DNA of 56,498 nucleotides from Microcoleus sp. FACHB-DQ6 (GCA_014695175.1 JACJNV010000220.1:1-56498); one strand, 5' to 3'. Shown: positions 35,216 through 43,351, counted from the stretch's first letter. Translations and numbers: made by a program. The notes: generated from the letters alone by a model not told the origin.

Positions 35216-37018
35216 TTATGTGCCATTTAGCCGATCGCGAAAATATTCCTCATACAACCGACATCTCGGAATGTAATTATTTCCCTCTAATTTAACCAAT
35301 CCCATACTATTTAACTTAAACCCCAATTCTGACCTCAATCTAACTGGCTGGGAAACACTCACAACCTCTCTCATCGCCTCCATTAATTCCGAATATTTCT
35401 CTAAATTCCATAAATGTCGCCGCAAATGATCGCTATAAATTCCCGCTTCAGTTGCAGGGAGTTTCACCAATTGACTTAAAGTCACATCTTGACGCGATAT
35501 ATGATAAATTCCCAGTCGCACTAAATAGGGATGACCTCCCACTAACGCCATCAATTCTGCAACTTCTGTATCACTCCAACTCAGTTGGTGTCGCGCTGCT
35601 AAGTCTTGCACTTGCTGGGAATTAAACTCTAGCAAATCAATGGGCAACCCCACATTAAACGGCGATTTATTCACATCCAGCGGGATATATACTTCCGTAG
35701 AATGCACCACAATCAAGCGAAAATTTTTCCAAATATCTCGCCGTTTTGCTTCTTCGTGTAAAGCTCGCAATAACCCAAAGAAGTCGTCGGCAATTTCCGG
35801 TGATTCAAACAGGCGATCGCTCTCATCCAACCCTAACGTCAGAGGTTTTGAAGATTCAGACAGCAAATACTGTTCAAAATAAGCTTTGCAGCACTGATTG
35901 CTGCCAATCAAATCGGCTAATTCCCAACACTTGGGCAACTGCTCCAGCATTCCTAACTCTTGACCGATGCTAGCACAAAACCACTGCAAGAATGTATCTG
36001 AATTAGCGAATATTTTCCGATTTGCTAGCTGAAAACTCAGCGCTACCGTGCGAGAACCTTGCTGTTCTGCGTGATGCAAAATCCTCGCCATTAAGGAAGT
36101 TTTGCCCATTTGTCTGGGTGCTTTTATGCGGATTAGCGCTCCCGGTTGGGCGATCGTCTCGTAACAGCGGGATTCGATCGGAGGGCGATCGATATAAAAA
36201 CAAGAAGTGATTTCAACTTGTCCTCCCGGCAATTCTGGCGGCGCTGCTGGCAGGGGTTGAATTATTGACTTTTTTGTGCTACTAATTGCGTTCCATTGTA
36301 CAGCTAATTCATGGTCGGCAGTTAACGATGTGCGACCTTCTTTGATAATGGTTAAAATTTGTGATAATAACTTAAATGAGTCGCCAACACCGCGCCACAG
36401 CCAGGGCTGAATTCCTGTTAAATAGCTCAGGAAATCGAAAGAAAGCGGTGTATTTAATTCAAGTAAAATCGGTAAAATTGCTGGTTTATGAGCAGTTAAA
36501 TTGTGCAATTCTTTGGCTAGCTGCACTTGTTCCAATATCATTTCGCTAGCTGCCGATTCTTCGGAAATCAGCAACAGCAAATAATCGCAACGCTTTAAAT
36601 ATGAGGCTGAGTCGCTGCTGTTGTTAATAAAAAAGACTTCGTGGCCTCCCGCACTCAAAGCTTGGTGTAACTGCTGGGAAAGGGTTTTGTGTGAGGTCGA
36701 TCGGGCGTTGGCGTTAGCGAAGCGATCCGAAGGAAAGCCCTCGAAGACGATCGCCACTTTTGCTCTCACCAGCACTACCTCCTCTGGCTCTGAATTCGCC
36801 TCAAAATCCGCTATATCGCGCCATTCCTGCCCCAATCCGCGACAAATTTCGATGAAATTGGCATAATCCACAGGTTTGCCATTCAGAAAATGGCTGACCG
36901 TAGATTGGGCCATCCCTAAATCCTCAGCCAGAATTTTCTGACTGGGGAAGCCATTTCTCAGGAGACAGGATTTAACTGCGCGAATGCACCCTTCGCGCAC
37001 CCTTAGCGATCGTGGCAT
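35216..37018 (-). CDS. HTH - TIR-like - AAA-like ATPase
   Basis: The 600-residue protein has three parts. Residues about 20-70 form a helix-turn-helix (QKILAEDLGMAQSTVSHFLN). Residues about 85-235 look like a TIR-like flavodoxin fold (KVAIVFEGF, CDYLLLLISEESAASEMILEQVQLAKEL, KPAILPILL); the Glu in SEMILEQ is where TIR NADases keep theirs, but activity is unproven. Residues about 265-600 are an AAA-like (PF14516-type) ATPase: Walker A APRQMGKTSL, Walker B-type LTLGLDESD, and FNVGLPIDL. Such proteins belong to bacterial conflict/signalling ATPases. Three iterons lie 50-85 bp before its start, suggesting self-regulation. A small dispersed repeat is inserted in frame in the TIR-like part. Divergent from the NfeD-like gene. 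Confidence 0.82.
   Translation of the reverse strand: MPRSLRVREGCIRAVKSCLLRNGFPSQKILAEDLGMAQSTVSHFLNGKPVDYANFIEICRGLGQEWRDIADFEANSEPEEVVLVRAKVAIVFEGFPSDRFANANARSTSHKTLSQQLHQALSAGGHEVFFINNSSDSASYLKRCDYLLLLISEESAASEMILEQVQLAKELHNLTAHKPAILPILLELNTPLSFDFLSYLTGIQPWLWRGVGDSFKLLSQILTIIKEGRTSLTADHELAVQWNAISSTKKSIIQPLPAAPPELPGGQVEITSCFYIDRPPIESRCYETIAQPGALIRIKAPRQMGKTSLMARILHHAEQQGSRTVALSFQLANRKIFANSDTFLQWFCASIGQELGMLEQLPKCWELADLIGSNQCCKAYFEQYLLSESSKPLTLGLDESDRLFESPEIADDFFGLLRALHEEAKRRDIWKNFRLIVVHSTEVYIPLDVNKSPFNVGLPIDLLEFNSQQVQDLAARHQLSWSDTEVAELMALVGGHPYLVRLGIYHISRQDVTLSQLVKLPATEAGIYSDHLRRHLWNLEKYSELMEAMREVVSVSQPVRLRSELGFKLNSMGLVKLEGNNYIPRCRLYEEYFRDRLNGT
36703..36754. repeat. Small dispersed repeat inserted in frame in the ATPase gene
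   Basis: This stretch (containing GCGTTAGCGAAGCGATCCG and GGAAAGCCCTCGAAGACGAT) is a known type of short cyanobacterial dispersed repeat. A degenerate copy lies at 45378-45412 and a fragment at 25766-25790. In the protein it encodes about 17 residues (FEGFPSDRFANANAR) at the end of the first strand of the TIR-like domain. Confidence 0.65.
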
Positions 37019-37068
37019 TGCTTATCACAATCAAAACACTGAAACCATCATAAATGCCAACCGCCCCT

Positions 37069-37101
37069 AAAGTCGATGAAAAGTCGATGAAAAGTCGATG
37101 A
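37069..37101. promoter_or_regulatory. Three tandem 11-bp iterons in the divergent promoter region
   Basis: Three exact tandem copies of AAAGTCGATGA (period 11, about one helical turn) sit in the 175-bp gap between the HTH-TIR-AAA gene (start 37018) and the NfeD-like gene (start 37194). Iterons with one-turn spacing are typical operator arrays for a self-regulating HTH protein; that reading is inference. Confidence 0.55.
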
Positions 37102-37193
37102 TTTTTCAAATAACTCAGTCGCCAACTCAAATAGCCGCCTGATTAGATGAGAAATAACAAGGTTGAATCCCATCAAAACGAGGTAAAAGCATT

Positions 37194-37739
37194 GTGTATT
37201 CTATCCTAATTTGGTCGCTGGCCTCAGCCACTACTCAATCAGGTTTCGCCTTCACCCCGCCCCTATTCTGGCTGCTGATCGGAGTTGTGCTTAGTGCGCT
37301 GGAGCTATTAATCATCAAAACTCAGCCCCAAAAACACAGATTTTACCTGCTAATGATGGGAGCCTCCGCTGTAATTGAATCATTTATTTTGTGGAGAGGA
37401 TCTGTAGCATTTCAGTTTAGTTGGGCGAACATAATGTATGAAGATTTTGACTGGCAAATCTTCTACTGGATGGGGATAGCTCTCGCGCTGAGCATCTGGA
37501 TTAGACCAATTTTTATTGTTCGCAAAAAGTTTGTCATTCCCGAAGCAACCGAAGCGACAACAATCTCCGAAATTTTCCCCGGAGAAACCGGAATGGTGAT
37601 TTATGAAGGGGCTTCGTGGAAAGCTCGCAATGCAGATTCCCAAGGGGCGATCGCACCCCGACAAAAAGTTTACGTTTTGCGCCGCGAAGGAAACACGCTG
37701 ATTGTTGTACCTGACAGATTAATTCATATCAACAGCTAA
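37194..37739 (+). CDS. NfeD-like membrane protein
   Basis: The 181-residue protein is like the short NfeD form: three membrane segments (about 22-40 FWLLIGVVLSALELLII, 50-66 and 88-108) and a C-terminal OB-fold (about 118-178; ISEIFPGETGMVIYEGASWKAR, APRQKVYVLRREGNTLIVVP). NfeD proteins work with Band-7/stomatin (SPFH) partners in membrane microdomains. The next gene, 61 nt downstream, is such a partner, so the pair forms an NfeD-SPFH operon. Confidence 0.85.
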   Translation: MYSILIWSLASATTQSGFAFTPPLFWLLIGVVLSALELLIIKTQPQKHRFYLLMMGASAVIESFILWRGSVAFQFSWANIMYEDFDWQIFYWMGIALALSIWIRPIFIVRKKFVIPEATEATTISEIFPGETGMVIYEGASWKARNADSQGAIAPRQKVYVLRREGNTLIVVPDRLIHINS

Positions 37740-37800
37740 ACCTTGGCAGCCATCTCAATTCATCTTTAGTTCACAGCCTAAAATTACCAGGAGATTCACT

Positions 37801-38361
37801 ATGTATCACTATTTTTTGACGGTATTGTTGGCCATCACCGGAGTATCCTTAGCGAGCAGTGTAAAAATCGTCCGTCAAGGAGATGAGGCGTTAGTTGAAA
37901 TTTTCGGAAAGTACGATCGAAAAAAACTCGAACCGGGTATAACCTTTTTGATTCCCTTTGTCGAACAAGTCGCCTATAAACAAACTCTGCGCGAGCAAAT
38001 TTTAAACTTGCCACCGCAAGAATGCACAACGCGCGATCGGGTTGCCGTCACCGTTGATTTTATTGTGTACTGGCGAATCATTGACTTAGAAAAAGCTTCC
38101 TACAAAGTGCAGAATCTCAAGGAAGCGATGTTAAATATGCTGATTCTTTCAATTCGGACTCACCTTGCTAAATTATCGGTTGAGGAACTCTACACGGCTC
38201 GACATGAGATTAATAATGCTTTAGTCGAGGAGTTGGATACAACGACAGATCCTTGGGGTGTGAAGTTTACGAGAGTGGAATTGCGCGATTTTGCGCTCGG
38301 CAGTAAAGTGATTCAGCCCACATCCATTGACCGGAAAGAAGTACAAAAGCTGCGAGCTTAG
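37801..38361 (+). CDS. SPFH/Band-7 (stomatin-like) protein, short
   Basis: The 186-residue protein has an N-terminal membrane hairpin or anchor (about 4-22) and a full SPFH core (about 22-170: VRQGDEALVEIFGKYDRKKLEPGITFLIPFVE, LPPQECTTRDRVAVTVDFIVYWRI, YTARHEINNALVEELDTTTDPWGVKFTRVELRD). Stomatin-like proteins are usually 250-320 residues; the C-terminal coiled-coil/oligomerisation half is missing. It ends about 20 residues after the core at QPTSIDRKEVQKLRA. It is either a truncated gene or a minimal form. A GGAG precedes the ATG at normal distance. Confidence 0.8.
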   Translation: MYHYFLTVLLAITGVSLASSVKIVRQGDEALVEIFGKYDRKKLEPGITFLIPFVEQVAYKQTLREQILNLPPQECTTRDRVAVTVDFIVYWRIIDLEKASYKVQNLKEAMLNMLILSIRTHLAKLSVEELYTARHEINNALVEELDTTTDPWGVKFTRVELRDFALGSKVIQPTSIDRKEVQKLRA

Positions 38362-38389
38362 AGATTAGTATTTCCTCCTTTTTATCGTT

Positions 38390-38440
38390 ACCAGGATCTT
38401 CCTGGTAACGCAGATCCAGAGGCTCTGCCTCGCCGACTAT
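38390..38440. repeat. Dispersed CCAGG / GAGGCTCTGCCTC repeat
   Basis: TTACCAGGATCTTCCTGGTAACG (hairpin) is followed by ATCCAGAGGCTCTGCCTCG, matching the repeat at 22785-22880. It lies directly after the Band-7 gene and could act as its terminator or mark the insertion that shortened it. Confidence 0.5.
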
Positions 38441-38477
38441 AATTCGCATTGTATATACCATTTAAGGAGACAACACC

Positions 38478-38999
38478 ATGACTAACAATCAAGAATCAAT
38501 AGTTCGCAATGCAGCTTGTCGCGGTTGTGGATGCTTATTACTTATAGCCGGTATTGGAGTAATAAATGGGATACTTCTGCCATTTTATCTAAATAATACC
38601 AATAGAAGCCAGCAATCAGAAGCACAACAGTATGTTAGCTCAATGAACAAAGCTCAGCAAGCATATTTTGCCGAAAAAAGACTTTTTTCGAGTTCTGTTA
38701 ATGCTTTGGGAATTGGAATTAAAACGGAGACAACAAATTACAAGTATTCAGTTCGCGCCACAAAGCAAACTGCCTTTAATTATGGAGTCTCAAAGCAACC
38801 ACAACTTAAGAGTTCTGTCGGCGGTGTCTTTCTAGTTCCTGTTAAAGAAGTTGAGCCCAAGGCTGCTAAAGATGGAATAATAACAACAATATCCATATTC
38901 TGCCAAGCTGATTCTCCCGGTACAATTAAACCAGCGGAACCCACCTATGAAAAAGGTAAAATTGCTTGTGGTAAAGGCACAAGACAAGTGACTAAATAA
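38478..38999 (+). CDS. Type IV pilin-like G/H protein, paralogue C
   Basis: The 173-residue protein has a hydrophobic helix near residues 13-36 (CGCLLLIAGIGVINGILLPF) that replaces the pilin N-terminal helix, then a Pilin_GH-type domain (EAQQYVSSMNKAQQAYFAEK, GIGIKTETTNYKYS, TAFNYGV, SVGGVFLVPV, SPGTIKPAEPT). The GF cleavage site and the +5 Glu of prepilins are missing, and a Cys-Gly-Cys stands where GFTLIE would be. AAGGAG precedes the ATG at normal distance. It is first of three tandem copies upstream of the AAA-WD40 gene. Confidence 0.8.
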   Translation: MTNNQESIVRNAACRGCGCLLLIAGIGVINGILLPFYLNNTNRSQQSEAQQYVSSMNKAQQAYFAEKRLFSSSVNALGIGIKTETTNYKYSVRATKQTAFNYGVSKQPQLKSSVGGVFLVPVKEVEPKAAKDGIITTISIFCQADSPGTIKPAEPTYEKGKIACGKGTRQVTK

Positions 39000-39018
39000 T
39001 CTAACTATACGCAAGATA

Positions 39019-39048
39019 ATGACAGTCGGTTACTAATATCAAATCGGC
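39019..39048 (+). pseudogene. 5' stub of the AAA-WD40 gene (between pilin-like C and D)
   Basis: These 30 bases match the first 30 bases of the AAA-WD40 gene (40274-40303) at 28 positions. The CAA of codon 6 is TAA, so the stub is dead. It is a left-over of the tandem duplication that multiplied the pilin-like gene together with the start of the ATPase gene. Confidence 0.8.
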
Positions 39049-39106
39049 ATTCAGTTGAGATTTGCCTGACTAAAGTCTTTACTACTAACAGGGAGGATAA
39101 AAAACT

Positions 39107-39628
39107 ATGAGTCAACAAGATTCTAAATCAGCTAGCATTTTACCTAATGGTTGCGGATGCTTATTGCTTTTAATGGGCATTGGAGTAATTGGCGCGATCG
39201 CTCTGCCATCATTATTTCAGGATGCAACATGTGGTAATGATAGGACAATGGAACCGAGACAGTATGTTGGCTCAATGAACCGCGCACAGAAAGCCCTATT
39301 TATAGAAAAAAGTGCTTTTTCCAGTTCTGTTGATGCTTTAGGACTTGGCATTAAAACAGAGACAACAAATTTCAAGTATTCAATTCGTGCCACTAAGAAA
39401 GCAGCATTTAATTATGGAGTAGCAAAGGACAACAACTTAAAAAGTTATGTCGGTGGTGTTTTTCTGGTTCCTGCTAAAAACTTTGAGTCAAATGCTGCTA
39501 AAGAGGAAATAACTACAACGTTCATATTGTGCGAAACTGATTTTTCAGGTACAATTAAACCAGCGGAACCCACCTATAAAAATGGTAAAGTTGCTTGTGG
39601 TAAAGGCACAACACAAGTGACCAGATAA
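39107..39628 (+). CDS. Type IV pilin-like G/H protein, paralogue D
   Basis: The 173-residue protein is the second of the tandem array. Its helix (about 15-37: GCGCLLLLMGIGVIGAIALPS) keeps the pilin-like AIALPS end but has Gly-Cys-Gly-Cys instead of GFTLIE, so a prepilin peptidase should not cut it normally. The Pilin_GH-type domain follows (PRQYVGSMNRAQKALF, ALGLGIKTETTNFKYS, SYVGGVFLVPAKN, SGTIKPAEPT). GGGAGGA precedes the ATG. The spacing to the next copy holds the second ATPase stub. Confidence 0.8.
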   Translation: MSQQDSKSASILPNGCGCLLLLMGIGVIGAIALPSLFQDATCGNDRTMEPRQYVGSMNRAQKALFIEKSAFSSSVDALGLGIKTETTNFKYSIRATKKAAFNYGVAKDNNLKSYVGGVFLVPAKNFESNAAKEEITTTFILCETDFSGTIKPAEPTYKNGKVACGKGTTQVTR

Positions 39629-39647
39629 TCTAACTATACGCAATATA

Positions 39648-39677
39648 ATGACAGTCGATTACTAATATCAAATCTGC
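39648..39677 (+). pseudogene. 5' stub of the AAA-WD40 gene (between pilin-like D and E)
   Basis: These 30 bases match the start of the AAA-WD40 gene at 28 positions. It shares the CAA to TAA change with the stub at 39019, so one stub probably descends from the other. The flanking bases (CTAACTATACGCA before, CTAAAGTCTTTACTAC after) are also shared between the two gaps. Confidence 0.8.
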
Positions 39678-39735
39678 CTTTAATTGAGATTTACCGGACT
39701 AAAGTCTTTACTACAAACAGAGAGGGTACAAAACA

Positions 39736-40263
39736 ATGAGTCAACAAAATTATAAATCAGCTAGCCTTGCATCGAATGTTGGTGGATGCTTAGTGATTTT
39801 AATGGTGATGGGAGTATTGGCTTCGGTAGCTGTGCCATCCTTCCAGGTTAGGGTTAGGATCAACAAGCAATGGGAACCCAGAGATTATATTAGCTTAATC
39901 AACAAACGTCAGCAAGCCTATTTTGCCGAAAAAAGTGTTTTTAGCACTTCTGTTAAGGCTTTAGAAATTCGCATTATTAAAACCGAGACAGAAAATTACA
40001 AATATTCCCACCATACAACAAACAAAGCAACATTTAATTATGGAGTCTCAAAGCATAAAGATCTTAAAAGCTTTGTCGGTGGAGTTTTTGTAATTCCTGC
40101 TCCAAAAGTTGAGTCAAATGCTTCTAAAAATAAAATAACGACCACATCTATATTGTGCGGAGCTGATTCTGCTGGTACAATTAAACCACCAGAACCCACT
40201 AATCAAAATGGTAAAATTGCTTGTGCTACAGGCACCATGGAAATGCCACAAACTTATGACTAG
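39736..40263 (+). CDS. Type IV pilin-like G/H protein, paralogue E
   Basis: The 175-residue protein is the third of the array and most diverged. Its helix is at about 15-37 (GGCLVILMVMGVLASVAVPS). The Pilin_GH-type domain (PRDYISLINKRQQAYFAEKS, IIKTETENYKYS, ATFNYGV, SFVGGVFVIPAPK, SAGTIKPPEPT) has lost the LGLGIKT consensus. Here too the prepilin cleavage motif is absent. It ends ten bases before the AAA-WD40 gene, so these two are very probably co-transcribed. Confidence 0.8.
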   Translation: MSQQNYKSASLASNVGGCLVILMVMGVLASVAVPSFQVRVRINKQWEPRDYISLINKRQQAYFAEKSVFSTSVKALEIRIIKTETENYKYSHHTTNKATFNYGVSKHKDLKSFVGGVFVIPAPKVESNASKNKITTTSILCGADSAGTIKPPEPTNQNGKIACATGTMEMPQTYD

Positions 40264-40273
40264 AGGCTAGATC

Positions 40274-43087
40274 ATGACAGTCGATTACCAATATCAAATC
40301 GGCGGCAGTCTCCCGCAAAATGCACCTACTTATGTAGTGCGACAAGCTGACTCAGAACTTTATCAAGCCCTGAAAGCCGGAGAGTTTTGTTACGTGCTCA
40401 ATTCCCGACAAATGGGCAAATCTAGTTTGCTGGTGCGAACTGTACAAAAGCTCTCGGCTGACGGCATTGCCTGTGCTACGATCGACCTTTCGGACATTGG
40501 CAACCAGCAAGTCTCTCTGGATAAGTGGTACGGCGGCGTCGCTTACAAGCTATTGTGCAGTTTCAACCTGTTTAACCCAGTCGAGTTTATGACTTGGTGG
40601 CGGGAGAGAGAGTTGATGTCGCCAGTGCAGCGCTTAGGAGAGTTAATTGAAGAATTGCTGCTGGTCAAAATTTCTCAAAACCTGGTCATTTTTATTGATG
40701 AAATTGATAGCGTTCTGAGTTTCCAAGAACCGCTAGATGATTTTTTTGCATTAATTAGATGTTGCTACAATAAACGGGCTCACAATTCAGAATACCAGCG
40801 CATTACATTTGCTTTGCTGGGAGTAGCTACGCCATCGGATTTAATTAGCGATGCAACTCGCACGCCCTTTAATATCGGTTTAGCAATTGAATTGCACGGT
40901 TTTAACTTACAGGAAGCTCTGCCTTTAGCAAAGGGATTTGAGGGAAAAGTAGACAATCCTCAAGAGGTTTTAAAAGAAATTTTGGACTGGACAGGAGGGC
41001 AGCCATTTCTGACTCAAAAGCTTTGCAAACTGATTCTGCACCATGTAAAAAGCTTAGCTTCGGCGTCTATTATATCAGACTCAACAAATGAAAGCAAAAC
41101 TGAAAATTTTACTACTAATCAATTATTAATTAGCGAGATAGTGCAATCTCATATTATTGATAATTGGGAATCATCCGATGAACCTGTACACATCAAAACA
41201 ATTCGCGATCGCCTTCTCAGAAGTCAGCACCGCGCCAGTAGGTTATTAGGACTCTATCAAAAAATATTGCCACTTTCAGAACCCCCCGATTGTAGGGGCG
41301 GTGCCCCCGTGCCCGCCCTGGTAGGGGGAATCTGGGCGGATGATACTCCCGAACAAACAGAATTGCGGCTGAGCGGATTAGTAGTAAAACGAGCCGGAAA
41401 ATTAACCGTATCAAACCGCATTTACGCAGCTATATTCAGCCATGACTGGGTAGAAAAAGCACTCGGCGACTTGCGCCCCTATGCTGAATCCCTAACAGCA
41501 TGGATAGCTACAAATTGTCAAGATGAATCTCGCTTGTTGCGCGGTCAAGCACTGGAAGATGCCCGACAGTGGGCGGCAAATAAAAGCTTGAACACCCAAG
41601 ATTATCAATTTTTAGGTGCGAGTCAAGAAGCGGAATTTGCCAAATTGCGCGATCGCGAAAAACAAACTCAAACTGAAATTGAACAACTGCGCCGCGAAAA
41701 AAAGTTACTAGAGGAACTAAGCGAAGCACAAAAGCAGAAAAAAGCGATTGCAGTTAAACTTTGGCGCGAGCAACAACTGAGATTGCAAACAGTTACAGGA
41801 GCCGCAGTCATATTAATATCAATCCTGATAGTAGGTTTTTGGGTAAAACCGTCAATCGAAGAAAGAAACAACAAAATTCTCACTCTCAGTTTGCTATCAG
41901 AAACGCTATTTGCCGCAGATAAAAAAGACGAAGCTCTGCTAGAAAGCATCAGAGCTGTTACAGAAATGAAACGATCGCTCGGAGTCAGCTCAGATATTCA
42001 GATGCGAGTGGCGATCGCCCTCGAACAGGCAGTTTACAGCTTCCGGGAACGCCGCCGCTTGCAGAGTCAAGCCAGTACCCTTGCTTTCGCGAGTTTCAGT
42101 CCCGACAGTCAAACAATTGTGACTGCTACCGATGATAATTATATCAAGCTTTGGCAAACTAATGGAACTTTGCAAGCAACATTGACAGGGCATACTAATA
42201 AAATTAGAAGGGCAATTTTTAGTCCTAGCGGTCTGATAATTGTCTCTGCAAGCGACGACCAAACTCTCAAAATTTGGCAAAAAGATGGCAAGTTAATTCA
42301 TGATATAAAAGGACACAGGGGTCAAATAACAAGCGTCTCTTTTAGTCCAGATGGTAAAATCATTGCTTCAGCAAGTGTCGATGGAACAGTTAAACTATGG
42401 AAAATCACCGGTGAAGAATTGTCAAGTTTAAAACTGGAGCGAGGTTGGATAACCAGCGCGAGTTTTAGCCCAGACGGTCAGATAATTGCTGCGGCTGGCA
42501 CTGATGGCACTGTTAAACTTTGGAGTTTGAGAAAGCTTGTGGAAAAGTTGCAAAAACAGCAGTCAATCGAAGCAGGCATTGATATTAAATTGAGCCGAAC
42601 TTTACAGATGGAAAGTGATAAAATTATGAGTGTAAATTTCAGTCCCGACGGAGCAATGCTGGCGGCTGCAAGTGCTGGGGGAACTGCGAGAATATGGAGC
42701 AAAGATGGCACACCGCTAAGTATTTTAAAGCATACAAGTGGATTGACAAATATCAGCTTTAGTCCAGACAGTCAAATGTTGCTATCTGCAAGCACAGACA
42801 AAATGGTGAGGCTGTGGAACATTGACGGTACATTGCTCAAAACTTTAAAAGGTAACACGGATGCTGTTTGGAGTGCGAGTTTTAGTCCAGACGGCAAAGC
42901 GATCGCTAGTGCTAGTGCTGACGGTACGGTGATGCTGTGGAATTTTAATCTTGACGATTTGTTGCTGCAGGGTTGCGATGGAGCCCGCAATTATTTTCAG
43001 ACAAATCCGATCGCAAATCCAAACAATCGCCACCTCTGCGACGGGATTGGAACTCCGTCGGAACTCACGCAAAAAAAACCGGGTTAA
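40274..43087 (+). CDS. AAA-like ATPase - transmembrane - WD40 protein
   Basis: The 937-residue protein has an N-terminal AAA-like ATPase (PF14516-type, about 5-260; Walker [10 protein letters not shown] 43-51; Walker [10 protein letters not shown] with Asp142-Glu143). A winged-helix-like part (about 270-400), a coiled coil (450-500), one membrane helix (about 511-530) and a seven-bladed WD40 propeller (about 596-895; SFSPDG...LW repeats) follow. The tail ([19 protein letters not shown]) is standard for this cyanobacterial family. A dispersed repeat is inserted in frame at about residue 337-352. The ATPase side is probably cytoplasmic and the propeller on the other side, so it could couple an external ligand such as the adjacent pilin-like proteins to ATP use (inference). 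Confidence 0.88.
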   Translation: MTVDYQYQIGGSLPQNAPTYVVRQADSELYQALKAGEFCYVLNSRQMGKSSLLVRTVQKLSADGIACATIDLSDIGNQQVSLDKWYGGVAYKLLCSFNLFNPVEFMTWWRERELMSPVQRLGELIEELLLVKISQNLVIFIDEIDSVLSFQEPLDDFFALIRCCYNKRAHNSEYQRITFALLGVATPSDLISDATRTPFNIGLAIELHGFNLQEALPLAKGFEGKVDNPQEVLKEILDWTGGQPFLTQKLCKLILHHVKSLASASIISDSTNESKTENFTTNQLLISEIVQSHIIDNWESSDEPVHIKTIRDRLLRSQHRASRLLGLYQKILPLSEPPDCRGGAPVPALVGGIWADDTPEQTELRLSGLVVKRAGKLTVSNRIYAAIFSHDWVEKALGDLRPYAESLTAWIATNCQDESRLLRGQALEDARQWAANKSLNTQDYQFLGASQEAEFAKLRDREKQTQTEIEQLRREKKLLEELSEAQKQKKAIAVKLWREQQLRLQTVTGAAVILISILIVGFWVKPSIEERNNKILTLSLLSETLFAADKKDEALLESIRAVTEMKRSLGVSSDIQMRVAIALEQAVYSFRERRRLQSQASTLAFASFSPDSQTIVTATDDNYIKLWQTNGTLQATLTGHTNKIRRAIFSPSGLIIVSASDDQTLKIWQKDGKLIHDIKGHRGQITSVSFSPDGKIIASASVDGTVKLWKITGEELSSLKLERGWITSASFSPDGQIIAAAGTDGTVKLWSLRKLVEKLQKQQSIEAGIDIKLSRTLQMESDKIMSVNFSPDGAMLAAASAGGTARIWSKDGTPLSILKHTSGLTNISFSPDSQMLLSASTDKMVRLWNIDGTLLKTLKGNTDAVWSASFSPDGKAIASASADGTVMLWNFNLDDLLLQGCDGARNYFQTNPIANPNNRHLCDGIGTPSELTQKKPG
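41283..41332. repeat. Dispersed GTAGGGGCGGTGCCCCCGTG repeat inside the AAA-WD40 gene
   Basis: This repeat, frequent between cyanobacterial genes, is here in coding sequence and translated as a Pro/Gly-rich stretch ([13 protein letters not shown]). A related copy is in the MITE-like element at 33767. The frame is kept, so the ATPase should still be full length. Confidence 0.6.
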
Positions 43088-43245
43088 GAGTCAAAATGTT
43101 GAGTTGGGCAGCAAACTATCTAGGCAGAAACTGGCTTTTTGACCAAGAATTTCTTGATGGTACCCGCCACGTGATTTCTCCGTGGAATCAATCCCAAATC
43201 TAAAATCGAAAATCCTCAAGCCCCCGCATTTATCCGTGGGGTCAA

Positions 43246-43275
43246 TCTAAAATCTAAAATCTAAAATCTAAAATC
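43246..43275. repeat. (TCTAAAA)n heptamer array
   Basis: Four perfect copies of TCTAAAA, the complement of the GATTTTA unit at 8748, lie here. Just upstream (43217-43243) is AGCCCCCGCATTTATCCGTGGGG, the hairpin partner also found at 8848-8872 in opposite orientation. A third array of the same heptamer is at 53529. Confidence 0.7.
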
Positions 43276-43351
43276 GATTGACTGCCCCTGCGTCTAGGGC
43301 TGATATGGTTAAAATTGGTAGCAGCTAATAGGTAATAGGTCAGCGAGATCG

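Larger units (their letters stand above)
34025..35285. repeat. Tandem duplication, copy B (desaturase 5' stub, pilin-like B, ATPase 3' end)
   Basis: The second copy of the tandem unit. Its left end is the desaturase stub and its right end is the real ATPase 3' end. The junction at 34024/34025 joins ATPase sequence (AATGTAATTATTTCCCT) to desaturase sequence (TTTTGCTTGTGCAAGG). This order is found only at a tandem-duplication junction. Confidence 0.85.
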
